Assembly (NCBI RefSeq): GCF_001320245.1
Contig: NZ_BCBA01000053.1
Location: forward strand, 1-64,000
Length of the DNA: 64,000 nt
Source of the DNA: Pseudomonas sp. NBRC 111124
GTDB lineage: Bacteria; Pseudomonadota; Gammaproteobacteria; Pseudomonadales; Pseudomonadaceae
Direction: 5' to 3'
Within the stretch, counting starts at the first letter, position 1, and every line of letters begins with the position of its first letter. The position numbers were made by a program, and so were the translations under genes. The notes under the pieces were generated by a model. It was not told the DNA's origin. It worked only from the letters and a program-made list of their open reading frames with translations, and did not search any database. This document shows, piece by piece, positions 35,235 to 43,060 of this stretch.

Positions 35235-36659
35235 ATGCAAACCAAACTCCTGATCAACGGCCAGTTGGTCGACGGGCAAGGCAGCCCGTACGCCGTGTAC
35301 AACCCGTCCGAAGGCACGGTGCTGGTGAATATCACCGAAGCCAGCGCTGCCCAGGTGGATGCCGCGGTACAGGCTGCCGACCAGGCCTTCGCCGGCTGGT
35401 CGCAGACCCCGCCCAGGGATCGCGCCCAGTTGCTGCTCAAGCTGGCCGACCGCATCGAAGCCGAAGCCGCCACCCTCGCCCGCCTGGAGTCGCAGAACTG
35501 CGGCAAGCCTTACCAGGCCGCGCTGAATGATGAGATCCCGGCCATCGCCGACGTGTTCCGCTTCTTTGCCGGTGCCAGCCGCTGCCTGTCGGGCTCGGCC
35601 GGTGGCGAGTACCTGCCGGGCCACACCTCGATGATCCGCCGTGACCCGCTGGGTGTGGTGGCCTCCATCGCGCCGTGGAACTACCCGCTGATGATGGTCG
35701 CCTGGAAGCTCGCCCCGGCGCTGGCCGCCGGCAACTGCGTGGTGCTCAAGCCCTCCGAGCAAACCCCGCTGACCGCCCTGGCGCTGGGCCAGATCATGGC
35801 CGAGCTGTTCCCGGCCGGCGTGGTCAACATCCTGTTCGGTCGTGGCCCGAGCGTCGGCGAGCCGTTGGTTAACCACCCCAAGGTGCGCCTGGTGTCGCTG
35901 ACAGGTTCGGTGGCCACCGGCGCACGGATCATCGCCAGTACCGCCAGCAGCGTGAAGCGCACCCACATGGAACTGGGCGGCAAGGCGCCGGTACTGATCT
36001 TCGACGACGCCGACATCGATGCCGCCGTCGAGGGTATCCGCGCGTTTGGCTTCTACAACGCCGGCCAGGACTGCACCGCAGCCTGCCGCCTGTATGTCCA
36101 GCAAGGCGTCTACGAGCAGTTCGTCAGCAAGCTGGGCGCGGCCGTGGCCAGCCTGCGCATGGGCCTGCAGGACGACCCGCAGACCGAACTCGGTCCGCTG
36201 ATCACCCGCGAGCACCTGGAGCGTGTGGAAGGTTTCGTCGAGCGCGCCAAGGCCCAGCCGCATATCCGCCTGGTGACCGGCGGCCAACGGGGCGCAGGCG
36301 ACGGCTTCTTCTTCGAGCCGACCGTGCTGGCCGATGCTCGCCAGGAGGATGAGATCGTCCAGCGAGAAGTGTTCGGCCCGGTGGTCAGCATTACCCCGTT
36401 CACCGACGAAGCCCAGGCCCTGGCCTTCGCCAATGACTCCGACTACGGCCTCGCCTCGTCGGTGTGGACCCGCGACGTCGGCCGCGCCAACCGCCTGGCT
36501 GCGCGCTTGCAATACGGCTGCACCTGGGTCAACACGCACTTCATGCTGGTCAGCGAAATGCCCCATGGCGGCATGAAGCAGTCGGGCTATGGCAAGGACA
36601 TGTCCATGTACGGCCTGGAAGACTACACCTGCGTGCGCCACGTGATGTTCAAGCACTGA
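35235..36659 (+). CDS. Aldehyde dehydrogenase, gamma-aminobutyraldehyde dehydrogenase-like
   Basis: This encodes 474 residues, the same length as E. coli PatD. It oxidises an aldehyde with NAD+. Family landmarks are PWNYPLMMVAWKLAPALAAGN, the Gly motif LTGSVATG, catalytic Glu in MELGGKAPVLIFDDAD and nucleophile Cys in NAGQDCTAACR. The C-terminal HGGMKQSGYGKDMSMYGLEDY resembles PatD/YdcW. It opens the plus-strand cluster, has AAGGA before the ATG and is divergent from GntR. In this setting it may oxidise the aldehyde released by N-dealkylation, either formaldehyde or an amino-aldehyde; the true substrate is unproven. Confidence 0.9.
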   Translation: MQTKLLINGQLVDGQGSPYAVYNPSEGTVLVNITEASAAQVDAAVQAADQAFAGWSQTPPRDRAQLLLKLADRIEAEAATLARLESQNCGKPYQAALNDEIPAIADVFRFFAGASRCLSGSAGGEYLPGHTSMIRRDPLGVVASIAPWNYPLMMVAWKLAPALAAGNCVVLKPSEQTPLTALALGQIMAELFPAGVVNILFGRGPSVGEPLVNHPKVRLVSLTGSVATGARIIASTASSVKRTHMELGGKAPVLIFDDADIDAAVEGIRAFGFYNAGQDCTAACRLYVQQGVYEQFVSKLGAAVASLRMGLQDDPQTELGPLITREHLERVEGFVERAKAQPHIRLVTGGQRGAGDGFFFEPTVLADARQEDEIVQREVFGPVVSITPFTDEAQALAFANDSDYGLASSVWTRDVGRANRLAARLQYGCTWVNTHFMLVSEMPHGGMKQSGYGKDMSMYGLEDYTCVRHVMFKH

Positions 36660-36682
36660 TTGTCGAATTTGGTCATAAAACA

Positions 36683-36694
36683 TATAAAACCATA
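36683..36694. promoter_or_regulatory. Second copy of the candidate GntR operator, before the DmmA-like gene
   Basis: TATAAAACCATA lies 24 bases after the aldehyde dehydrogenase stop in AT-rich sequence and matches the reverse complement of the motif at 35182-35193 at 11 of 12 bases. It suggests a separately regulated promoter for the demethylase genes. Confidence 0.45.
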
Positions 36695-36726
36695 GGCAAT
36701 ATGGCATGGGTTCTGCTTTTACCCGT

Positions 36727-36795
36727 GCCTAAGCCTGGAAACAGCCGTCAACGTTACCTTCCGGCACACGCCGGAGGTTCGGGCTTACGAGGTGT
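36727..36795 (+). promoter_or_regulatory. Structured leader before the N-demethylase genes
   Basis: CCGGCACACGCCGG at 36762-36775 forms a short hairpin, and TAAGCC near 36730-36735 can pair with GGCTTA at 36782-36787 around it. The latter lies just before the GAGGTG ribosome binding site of the DmmA-like gene. It may be only a stabilising or attenuating stem; I do not recognise a known riboswitch class. Confidence 0.3.
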
Positions 36796-36801
36796 GTCAC
36801 C

Positions 36802-37407
36802 ATGCTTATCACCGGCATCAAAAGCCGTCCGGTCTATGACCAGCTACGGCCCATGACAGGTGGCCTGCGCCACCTGATCGCGGGCCAGGGCAGCGGCGGC
36901 GCGGCCATGCTGCGCCTGATCGCAGACATGTCCCCCGCGCAGCGCGCGCACAGCACCCTGCTCTACTCCACCGAGTCGTTCTCCGGGCACGACCACCTGC
37001 AGGCCTTGCAAGCCGCAGAAGCGGCCGGGCTGGAGGTGTTCCCCAGCAACCAGGCACTGATCGGGGCCCTGCGCGAACGGCTGGGCCAGGCCCACATGGG
37101 CACGCGCCTGTACCTCAGTGGCTCGGAAAGCTTCATCGGCACCGCCATGCAGGCCGCCAATGCGGTCGACCTGAACCGCGACGAAGTGCTGCGCGAACAC
37201 AGCGGCACGTTGGTCCGCCGTGTGTGGTGCGCGCACTGCGACACCTACACCGAAAACGTCACCCAGCGTGTGTTCAGCTGCCCCGGTTGCCAGCTCGACC
37301 TGGTGGTGCGCGACCACTATTCCCGCCGCCTGGCCGCCTTCCAGGGCATCAAGGCCGATGGCGAAGTGCCGGGCGAACTGCCCGCAGCCGAGGAGCTCGA
37401 CACATGA
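36802..37407 (+). CDS. dmmA: DmmA-family subunit of an amine N-demethylase/monooxygenase
   Basis: This encodes 201 residues; GAGGTG precedes the ATG. The C-terminal quarter carries two CxxC pairs, Cys-143/Cys-146 (CAHC) and Cys-160/Cys-163 (CPGC), forming a zinc-ribbon-like site. The N-terminal part (LLYSTESFSGHDHL, TRLYLSGSESFIGTA) looks like a nucleotide-binding or reductase-like alpha/beta fold. This matches the DmmA-type protein that accompanies heme-dependent oxidative N-demethylases and dimethylamine monooxygenases. The gene overlaps the next one by ATGA, so it is translationally coupled to the reductase subunit. Confidence 0.8.
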   Translation: MLITGIKSRPVYDQLRPMTGGLRHLIAGQGSGGAAMLRLIADMSPAQRAHSTLLYSTESFSGHDHLQALQAAEAAGLEVFPSNQALIGALRERLGQAHMGTRLYLSGSESFIGTAMQAANAVDLNRDEVLREHSGTLVRRVWCAHCDTYTENVTQRVFSCPGCQLDLVVRDHYSRRLAAFQGIKADGEVPGELPAAEELDT

Positions 37408-38372
37408 ATACCCATAACGGCACCCTCAGCGTGCGCGTCGCCCGCATCGAAGCGCTCACCCCGGAAATCACTCGCTTCACCCTGGTCGACCCGGCCGGTA
37501 AGCACCTGCCGGCGTTTTCCGGCGGCAGCCACGTGGTGGTGGTGGTCGAAGACGGCGACAAGACTCACCGCAACGCCTACTCGCTGATGAGTTCCCCCTA
37601 CGACTCCAGCGCCTACCAGATCGCCGTACGCCGGGTCAGCGACGGCCGGGGCGGCTCGCGCTACCTGCATGACCGGGTCGCTGAAGGCGACCTGCTGCAG
37701 ATCCTGCAGCCCGCCAACCTGTTCCCGCTGGCCAAGCATGCCCGCCAGCACGTGTTCATTGCCGGCGGCGTGGGCATTACCCCGGTCTATTCGCAACTGG
37801 AAGAACTGCAACTCAAGCAAGCTACCTTCGAACTGCACCTGGCCGTGCGCGGCCCCGAGCACACCGCCCTGGGCCTGGAGCTGCAGGCTCGCTACGGCGA
37901 GCGCGTGCACCTCTACGTGCAAGGCGTCGAGGCGCGCCTGGACATACGCCACATCCTCGAAGGCCGCCCGCTGGGCAGCCACGTGTATGTGTGCGGCCCG
38001 GACAGCATGATCGACGACACCCTCGACAGCGCCCACGCCCTGGGCTGGACCGACAGCCACATCCACTACGAGCGCTTCGTCGAGCAAGGTTCCAGCGGCC
38101 AGCCGTTCAGCGTCACCCTGGCCCGCCAGGGCGTGACCATCGAAGTACCGGCCGAACAGTCGCTGCTCGAGGCCGCCGAACAGGCCGGCTACAAGGTGCC
38201 CTACCTGTGCCGCGGCGGCGCCTGTGGTTACTGCGAGACCGAAGTACTGGACCTCGATGGCGAACTCGACCATCGCGACGACTGGCTCAGCGAGGAAGAC
38301 AAGCTGAGCAAGCGCAAATTCATGCCCTGCGTATCCCGCGCCAACTGCAGCCGCCTGGTCGTAGACCTCTGA
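37404..38372 (+). CDS. PDR/VanB-type flavin and [2Fe-2S] reductase subunit
   Basis: This encodes 322 residues. The order is an FMN-binding barrel (RNAYSLMSSPYDSSAYQIAV), an NAD(P)-binding domain (VFIAGGVGITPVYSQLEEL, VYVCGPDSMIDD) and a C-terminal plant-type ferredoxin domain with CRGGACGYC plus a later Cys (MPCVSRANC). Such phthalate-dioxygenase-reductase-like proteins pass electrons from NAD(P)H to a partner oxygenase. Here the partner is the DUF3445 heme protein encoded 17 bases downstream. Its start overlaps the stop of the DmmA-like gene. Confidence 0.92.
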   Translation: MNTHNGTLSVRVARIEALTPEITRFTLVDPAGKHLPAFSGGSHVVVVVEDGDKTHRNAYSLMSSPYDSSAYQIAVRRVSDGRGGSRYLHDRVAEGDLLQILQPANLFPLAKHARQHVFIAGGVGITPVYSQLEELQLKQATFELHLAVRGPEHTALGLELQARYGERVHLYVQGVEARLDIRHILEGRPLGSHVYVCGPDSMIDDTLDSAHALGWTDSHIHYERFVEQGSSGQPFSVTLARQGVTIEVPAEQSLLEAAEQAGYKVPYLCRGGACGYCETEVLDLDGELDHRDDWLSEEDKLSKRKFMPCVSRANCSRLVVDL

Positions 38373-38389
38373 GACAGGAAAACAACAAC

Positions 38390-39436
38390 ATGACCGTATT
38401 CAAGCCAATCGAGACCTACGCCGACGCAGGCCAGGGCCACACCTACAAAAACAGCCGCGAAGCCGTGCTGCGTCTGCCCTTCCCTTACCCGGAAGACCAG
38501 TACATGTACTCGATGAACGTCGAGCCGCACGTACCCTTCGGCACGGGTGCGCTGCGCGGGCAATTCGACATCGACGAGCATTACATCTCCGAATGCCACC
38601 ACCGCGCGCACACCCTCGACAGCCAGCCGGGCGTGCATTACGCCGCCCTGCCGCACATGATGGAAGCCCAGTGGGACCTGCTGGAGCTGCTGATGGAGTC
38701 GTATTCGCGCGACTACCCCGAGCACTTCACCCTGGAAAAGAAAGGCAGCCAGTGGCACTGGATCAACCGCCCACTGCAGATCGACCAGACCTTCACCTTC
38801 GGAGACGCCAGCACCCTGCCGATGGAGCCGATGGAGTACATCACCCGCCAGGCCCAGGGCGAGTTCATTCTCCTCGAAGAGCGTGACGACACCTTGGTGA
38901 TGGGTGCCGGCATGGCCACCCAGCGCGCTGACTACTCGCTGCGTTTCAATCTCGGCATGAGCTTCATGGAGTTCCATGGCCCGGTACCCAAGCTGCATGA
39001 AATGGGCATCCTGCAGCGCGCACTGAAGTTCCTCCTGCGCCTGCGCCCTGGCCACCCGGTGCGCCGCACCAACTGGTCGATCACCGTCGACCCACGCCTG
39101 GAGACCTCCGCCGAAACGCTGCCTGACTGGGCCCCGGAGCGCACCTCCGTGACCGCCGAAAACGCCGGCGAACGGGTCAACCTGCGCATCGAGCTGCAAC
39201 CGCTGCACCGCCTGCCACGCAGCAACGCCGTGCTGTTCCCGGTGCGCACCTACCTGGTCAGCCTGCAAGAGCTGGCCGAGTTCGCGCCACAATGGGCCAA
39301 GCGCATGCACCGGGTGATCCGTGACCTGGACCAGGAGCTGGTCGACTACAAGGGCTTCACCCGCTACCGCGACGCCATGGTCAGCTGGCTGTCGCAGTAC
39401 GACGACGGCACGCCGGTCGACGAAAGCCAGCAATAA
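38390..39436 (+). CDS. Heme-dependent oxidative N-demethylase catalytic subunit (DUF3445)
   Basis: This encodes 348 residues from ATG 38390. The sequence is a DUF3445 protein: LPFPYPEDQYMYSMNVEP, LPHMMEAQWDLLELLMESY, IQEDF-like central block (EFILLEERDDTLVMGAGM), FNLGMSFMEFHGPVPKLHE, RTNWSITVDPRLE and the C-terminal PLHRLPRSNAVLFPVRTYLVSL. The characterised member from P. mendocina is a heme enzyme with a PAS-like fold that demethylates dimethylamine. The true substrate here may be a different secondary amine given the aldehyde dehydrogenase next door. A strong hairpin follows the gene. Start choice follows AGGA upstream and the overlap-free spacing. Confidence 0.88.
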   Translation: MTVFKPIETYADAGQGHTYKNSREAVLRLPFPYPEDQYMYSMNVEPHVPFGTGALRGQFDIDEHYISECHHRAHTLDSQPGVHYAALPHMMEAQWDLLELLMESYSRDYPEHFTLEKKGSQWHWINRPLQIDQTFTFGDASTLPMEPMEYITRQAQGEFILLEERDDTLVMGAGMATQRADYSLRFNLGMSFMEFHGPVPKLHEMGILQRALKFLLRLRPGHPVRRTNWSITVDPRLETSAETLPDWAPERTSVTAENAGERVNLRIELQPLHRLPRSNAVLFPVRTYLVSLQELAEFAPQWAKRMHRVIRDLDQELVDYKGFTRYRDAMVSWLSQYDDGTPVDESQQ

Positions 39437-39446
39437 CACTACCCTG

Positions 39447-39469
39447 CGCGCGCCGGCCACCGGCGCGCG
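39447..39469 (+). terminator. Strong GC hairpin after the N-demethylase gene
   Basis: CGCGCGCCGG and CCGGCGCGCG are perfect 10-bp arms around CCA, ten bases past the stop. There is no T-run, so it may attenuate rather than end transcription before the MFS gene. Confidence 0.5.
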
Positions 39470-39508
39470 TCTACCCAACGCTGTGCATGCCACTCAGGGG
39501 TCACCCCA

Positions 39509-40714
39509 ATGAAAACAATAAAACACTGCTTGCCCGAGAGCTGGAGCCTGGTGTTCTCCGCTGCTGCGTCTGCGTACGGCGTCGGCCTGCTTGGGCTGTG
39601 GGCCTTGCCGTTCCTGATCAGCGCCATCATTCACGATTTGCAACTCAACGAAGCCCAGGCCGGGTTGTTGATGTCGGCCGAGTTCGGCTTCACCATGCTC
39701 GCCTCGCTGCTGGTCGCCCCGTTCATGGGCCGTGCACCCCGGCGCACCCTGGCGATTGCCGGCACCCTGCTGGCGATCGCCGCCAACCTGCTCAGCGCCA
39801 ATGTCGACGGCCTCTATGCACTTGCGGCAGTACGCTGTGTTGCGGGTATTGGCGCCGGCCTGGCGCTGGCCTGTGGCAACGCCGCCGTGTCCAGCGCCAA
39901 GCACCCGGACCGGGTTGCCGGGCACATGAACGTGTTGTCGGTGGTGCTGATGATCGTGGTGATGCTGGGTTATGCCAACGTCATGGCCAGCCATGGTTTG
40001 CACGGTTTGTATTACGCGATGGCGGCGACCATGGCGGTGATGCTGCTGGCCATCCCGGCGATGGCGCAACGCGCACCGATTGCCGAACCTTCACTCCAGG
40101 CGCCAGCCGGCAAGCCAGGGGCAGGCAATATCCTGCTGAGCCTGCCGGCCATCTGCATGATGCTGGCGATGTTCGTGTTCCAGGCCCGCGACACCATGGG
40201 CTGGGCCTTCGTCGAGCGGATCGGCACGTTGGTCGGCTACAGCGGCGATGAACTGGGCGTGCTGCTGTCGTTCCAGTCCATCATCGGCCTGATAGGCCCC
40301 TTGATCGCCGCCATGGTCGGCAAGCGCTTCGGCATGAGCACGCCGGTGATCCTGGCGATTCTGCTGACCGGCGCAACCAGCCTCAGCTATGTGCTGGGCG
40401 AGCATTCCAAGACCCTGTATACCGCCGGGGTAATGACCATCTGCATCACCTACTTCTACGCCCTCAGTTACCTCACCGGCCTGGCCGCAGCGCTGGACCG
40501 CGAAGGCCGCGTGGTGGCTGCCGCCGGCAGCTTCCTCAGCCTCGGGCTAGCAGTGGGCCCGGCGATTTCCGGCGGCCTGATTTCGCTGGGTGGCTTCAGC
40601 CTCGCGGCTTGGGGCATCGGCGTGACGGTGGTGCTGACCTTGCTGCTGGTGGCGGTGCCGCTGGCCAGTGTTCGTCGTGAGCAGCCACACTTGCCGGTGG
40701 CTGCAATAGCCTGA
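39509..40714 (+). CDS. MFS transporter in the N-demethylase cluster
   Basis: This encodes 401 residues with 12 predicted helices (YGVGLLGLWALPFLISAII at the start; LGLAVGPAISGGLISLGG near the end). The motif-A loop is degenerate (APFMGRAPRRTLAIAG). It follows the DUF3445 gene by 72 bases on the same strand, beyond a GC hairpin, and has AGGGG before the ATG. It probably imports the amine substrate or a related metabolite, an inference from position. It does not match a well-known amine carrier by eye. Confidence 0.85.
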   Translation: MKTIKHCLPESWSLVFSAAASAYGVGLLGLWALPFLISAIIHDLQLNEAQAGLLMSAEFGFTMLASLLVAPFMGRAPRRTLAIAGTLLAIAANLLSANVDGLYALAAVRCVAGIGAGLALACGNAAVSSAKHPDRVAGHMNVLSVVLMIVVMLGYANVMASHGLHGLYYAMAATMAVMLLAIPAMAQRAPIAEPSLQAPAGKPGAGNILLSLPAICMMLAMFVFQARDTMGWAFVERIGTLVGYSGDELGVLLSFQSIIGLIGPLIAAMVGKRFGMSTPVILAILLTGATSLSYVLGEHSKTLYTAGVMTICITYFYALSYLTGLAAALDREGRVVAAAGSFLSLGLAVGPAISGGLISLGGFSLAAWGIGVTVVLTLLLVAVPLASVRREQPHLPVAAIA

Positions 40715-40787
40715 TTCACCTCCCGCATGGCATGGGCTACGTCCGTGCCATGCGGGGGACCGGCGGCGGCTGGCAGGGATAAGACAA

Positions 40788-40794
40788 TTTTCAC
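40788..40794 (+). promoter_or_regulatory. TTTTCAC motif upstream of the envelope phosphatase pair
   Basis: TTTTCAC 69 bases before the histidine phosphatase start equals the invariant half of the ColR-binding consensus as I recall it for P. putida. The flanking bases fit that consensus poorly, so this is only a hint. Confidence 0.25.
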
Positions 40795-40862
40795 ATCCGC
40801 TTCACCATTGGGCCACAAAGCCGAGGATAAGGTGCAGCCAGCCTTGTCCTCGGAGTGGCAGC

Positions 40863-41540
40863 ATGCTGGAAAATGTAATTGCGACGCACCCGCGCCTTTT
40901 GCGCCTGAAACGCCGGAAAGTGCCTGCCATCTGGCTGTTGGCGGTGCTGCTGGCCATGACGGCGTTCGGCCTCTGGCACGTGTTTCGTACGCATGTCACC
41001 AACCTGGGCAGCTCGCAACTGATGAGCGAGCATGGCGTCTACAGCGCCTGGAACAGCAATAACGTGATTGTCCTGATCCGCCATGCCGAACGCTGCGACC
41101 GCTCCAACCATGCCTGCCTGGGTGACCCTGCCGGCATTACCGTGGACGGCAACCAGGCCGCAGCTGCTGTCGGCGATGGCATCCGCCGCCTGGGCTTGGC
41201 CAATGCCGACATCCTCAGCAGCCCGGAAGTGCGTACCCAGCAGACTGCATCGACCGTTTTCGGCAAGGGTATCGAAACCCAGGACTGGTTGGCACGCTGT
41301 GACAGCACCTTTGCCAACGCCGCCCTGGCGCACAAGCGCGAAGGCCACAACCTCGTACTGGTCACTCACAGCGGCTGCATCGACCACCTCGAACGGCAGC
41401 TGGGCGTGGCGGGCGGTGAGCGCGTTGCTGGCTATGCCAGCGCCCTGTTCGTCAGCAAAGACAGCAACGGCAAGGCCCACTTGCTCGGCCAGCTCAACGC
41501 CAACCAATGGCAAACACTCAACAGCAGCACAGGGAAGTAA
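40863..41540 (+). CDS. Membrane-anchored histidine phosphatase, Ais/LPS-type
   Basis: This encodes 225 residues with CGGAG before the start. A basic N-terminus and one transmembrane anchor (AIWLLAVLLAMTAFGLWHV, residues 22-40) are followed by a periplasmic histidine phosphatase domain: catalytic RHAERCD at 73-79 and the second His in THSGCIDH. The small size and the CDRS after RHAE recall the Ais/PmrG heptose phosphatases of lipopolysaccharide core. It is followed two bases later by a PAP2 phosphatase gene, so both probably dephosphorylate envelope lipids or LPS. This is inferred from the pairing. Confidence 0.87.
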   Translation: MLENVIATHPRLLRLKRRKVPAIWLLAVLLAMTAFGLWHVFRTHVTNLGSSQLMSEHGVYSAWNSNNVIVLIRHAERCDRSNHACLGDPAGITVDGNQAAAAVGDGIRRLGLANADILSSPEVRTQQTASTVFGKGIETQDWLARCDSTFANAALAHKREGHNLVLVTHSGCIDHLERQLGVAGGERVAGYASALFVSKDSNGKAHLLGQLNANQWQTLNSSTGK

Positions 41541-41542
41541 GC

Positions 41543-42361
41543 ATGCCCGCATCACGTACCACGTTCTACGTCTACAACCTGCTGTTGCCACTGCTGCTGG
41601 CAGCGATCACGTTCCTGCTGTTCGACCTGACCGAGCTGGACCGCTGGATCAGCAACCTGCTGCTGGACCCCGTTACCGGGCAGTTTCCGCTGTTGCATGA
41701 CCAGCTGTTCGAAAAAGTGACCCATAAATGGCCGCGCATCCTGCCGAACTGGACCGGCGAGGCGGCTATCATCGGTTCGCTGCTGTCGTTCATCTGGCCA
41801 CGCCTGGCAAACCACCCCGACGCGATGATTACCCGCGGCCTGAATGCGGCCCGCATCAGTCCGGTGCTGCGCTTCACCAGCCGTCATCGCCGTGATTTTC
41901 TGTTCGTGGTGGTGGCCTTTGCCCTCAGCACCACGGTCATTCATTACCTGAAAAGCCACACCAGCGTGTATTGCCCGGTGGAAACCTCGCTCTACGGCGG
42001 CCCCGAAGCGCGCGTGGAGTGGTACGAAAACTTCACCTGGTTCAGCAAGGCCGGTGAAGGCCGCTGCTGGCCCGGTGGCCACGCATCCAGCGGCTTCACC
42101 CTGCTGGCGCTGTACTTCGTGGCGCTGCGCCACCGCTGGCAGCATGCGCACAAGCTGCTGGTGGCCATCCTGCTGATCGGCTTCGTCTACGGCACCACCC
42201 GCGTACTGCAAGGCTGGCACTACATGTCGCACACCTTCTGGGCCGGCATCTTCGTGTGGTTGACCACCTGGGCCACCGCCCTGGGCTTCTACGGCCGCGA
42301 GGCACTGCAGGCACCGGTGCGGGAAACCGCAGACAGCAAACCGGTGAGTGCCTATGCTTGA
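41543..42361 (+). CDS. PAP2-family membrane phosphatase (lipid A/undecaprenyl type)
   Basis: This encodes 272 residues from ATG 41543; the alternative upstream start lies inside the previous gene. About six hydrophobic segments are present. The PAP2 signature is complete: KSHTSVYCP, PGGHASSG and TRVLQGWHYMSHTFWAG give the K, H, R and H residues of the active site on the periplasmic side. Members dephosphorylate lipid A, phosphatidylglycerol phosphate or undecaprenyl pyrophosphate. It is in an operon with the histidine phosphatase, AGGGA overlapping that stop. Confidence 0.9.
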   Translation: MPASRTTFYVYNLLLPLLLAAITFLLFDLTELDRWISNLLLDPVTGQFPLLHDQLFEKVTHKWPRILPNWTGEAAIIGSLLSFIWPRLANHPDAMITRGLNAARISPVLRFTSRHRRDFLFVVVAFALSTTVIHYLKSHTSVYCPVETSLYGGPEARVEWYENFTWFSKAGEGRCWPGGHASSGFTLLALYFVALRHRWQHAHKLLVAILLIGFVYGTTRVLQGWHYMSHTFWAGIFVWLTTWATALGFYGREALQAPVRETADSKPVSAYA

Positions 42362-42388
42362 GCAGTCCTACTGCTCAGGAGCACCGGC

Positions 42389-43051
42389 ATGCCCACCCCA
42401 GATGACGCCCTGCTGCACAGCTGGCAGCACAACGCCCAAGCCTGGATAGATGCGGTGCGTGGCGGCGCCATCGAGAGCCGCCTGCAGGTCACCGACCAGG
42501 CAATCCTGCTGGCGATCCTCGGCCGCCAGCCTGGACGGGTGCTGGACCTTGGCTGCGGCGAGGGCTGGTTGCTGCGGGCGCTGGCCGATCGCGGCATCGA
42601 GGCGACCGGCGTGGATGGCGACGCCGCGCTGGTCGAGGCATCGCGAGCTGCCGGCTCAGCGCCCGTGCACCAGGCCAGCTATGTCCAGCTGGCCGAAGGC
42701 GAGGTGGATATCGGTAGCGACTACGACCTGATCTGCGCCAACTTCGCCCTGCTTCAACAAGACATCATTCCCTTGCTGGCGGCCATGAAGGCACTGCTCG
42801 CACCTGAAGGCGTGCTGGTGATCCAGACCTTGCACCCTTGGAGCGTAGCGGGCGCAGATTATCAGGATGGCTGGCGGGAGGAGTCGTTTGCCGGGTTTGC
42901 CGGGGACTGGCGACCGATGCCGTGGTACTTCCGGACCTTGACCAGCTGGCTAAATGCCCTGGAGATGTCGGGGTTCCGGTTGCTCAGCCTGCACGAACCG
43001 CAGCATCCGCAGAGCCCGGTGCCACAGTCGTTGCTGATGGTGGCTGGTTAG
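42389..43051 (+). CDS. Class I SAM-dependent methyltransferase
   Basis: This encodes 220 residues, with CAGGAG before the ATG. Motif I reads VLDLGCGEGWLLRALADRG and the acidic motif II is GIEATGVDGD. DYDLICANFALL and LLAPEGVLVIQTLHP match motifs III and IV. The substrate-binding lid region is QDGWREESFAGFAGDWRPMPWYFRTL, a pattern seen in several Pseudomonas small-molecule methyltransferases. It is 27 bases after the PAP2 gene and may share its transcript. The substrate is unknown. Confidence 0.88.
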   Translation: MPTPDDALLHSWQHNAQAWIDAVRGGAIESRLQVTDQAILLAILGRQPGRVLDLGCGEGWLLRALADRGIEATGVDGDAALVEASRAAGSAPVHQASYVQLAEGEVDIGSDYDLICANFALLQQDIIPLLAAMKALLAPEGVLVIQTLHPWSVAGADYQDGWREESFAGFAGDWRPMPWYFRTLTSWLNALEMSGFRLLSLHEPQHPQSPVPQSLLMVAG

Positions 43052-43060
43052 CCTGCCCGG

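Noticed and set aside
35205..36707. 500-codon minus-strand frame
   Set aside because: Antisense of the aldehyde dehydrogenase, which has full catalytic motifs.
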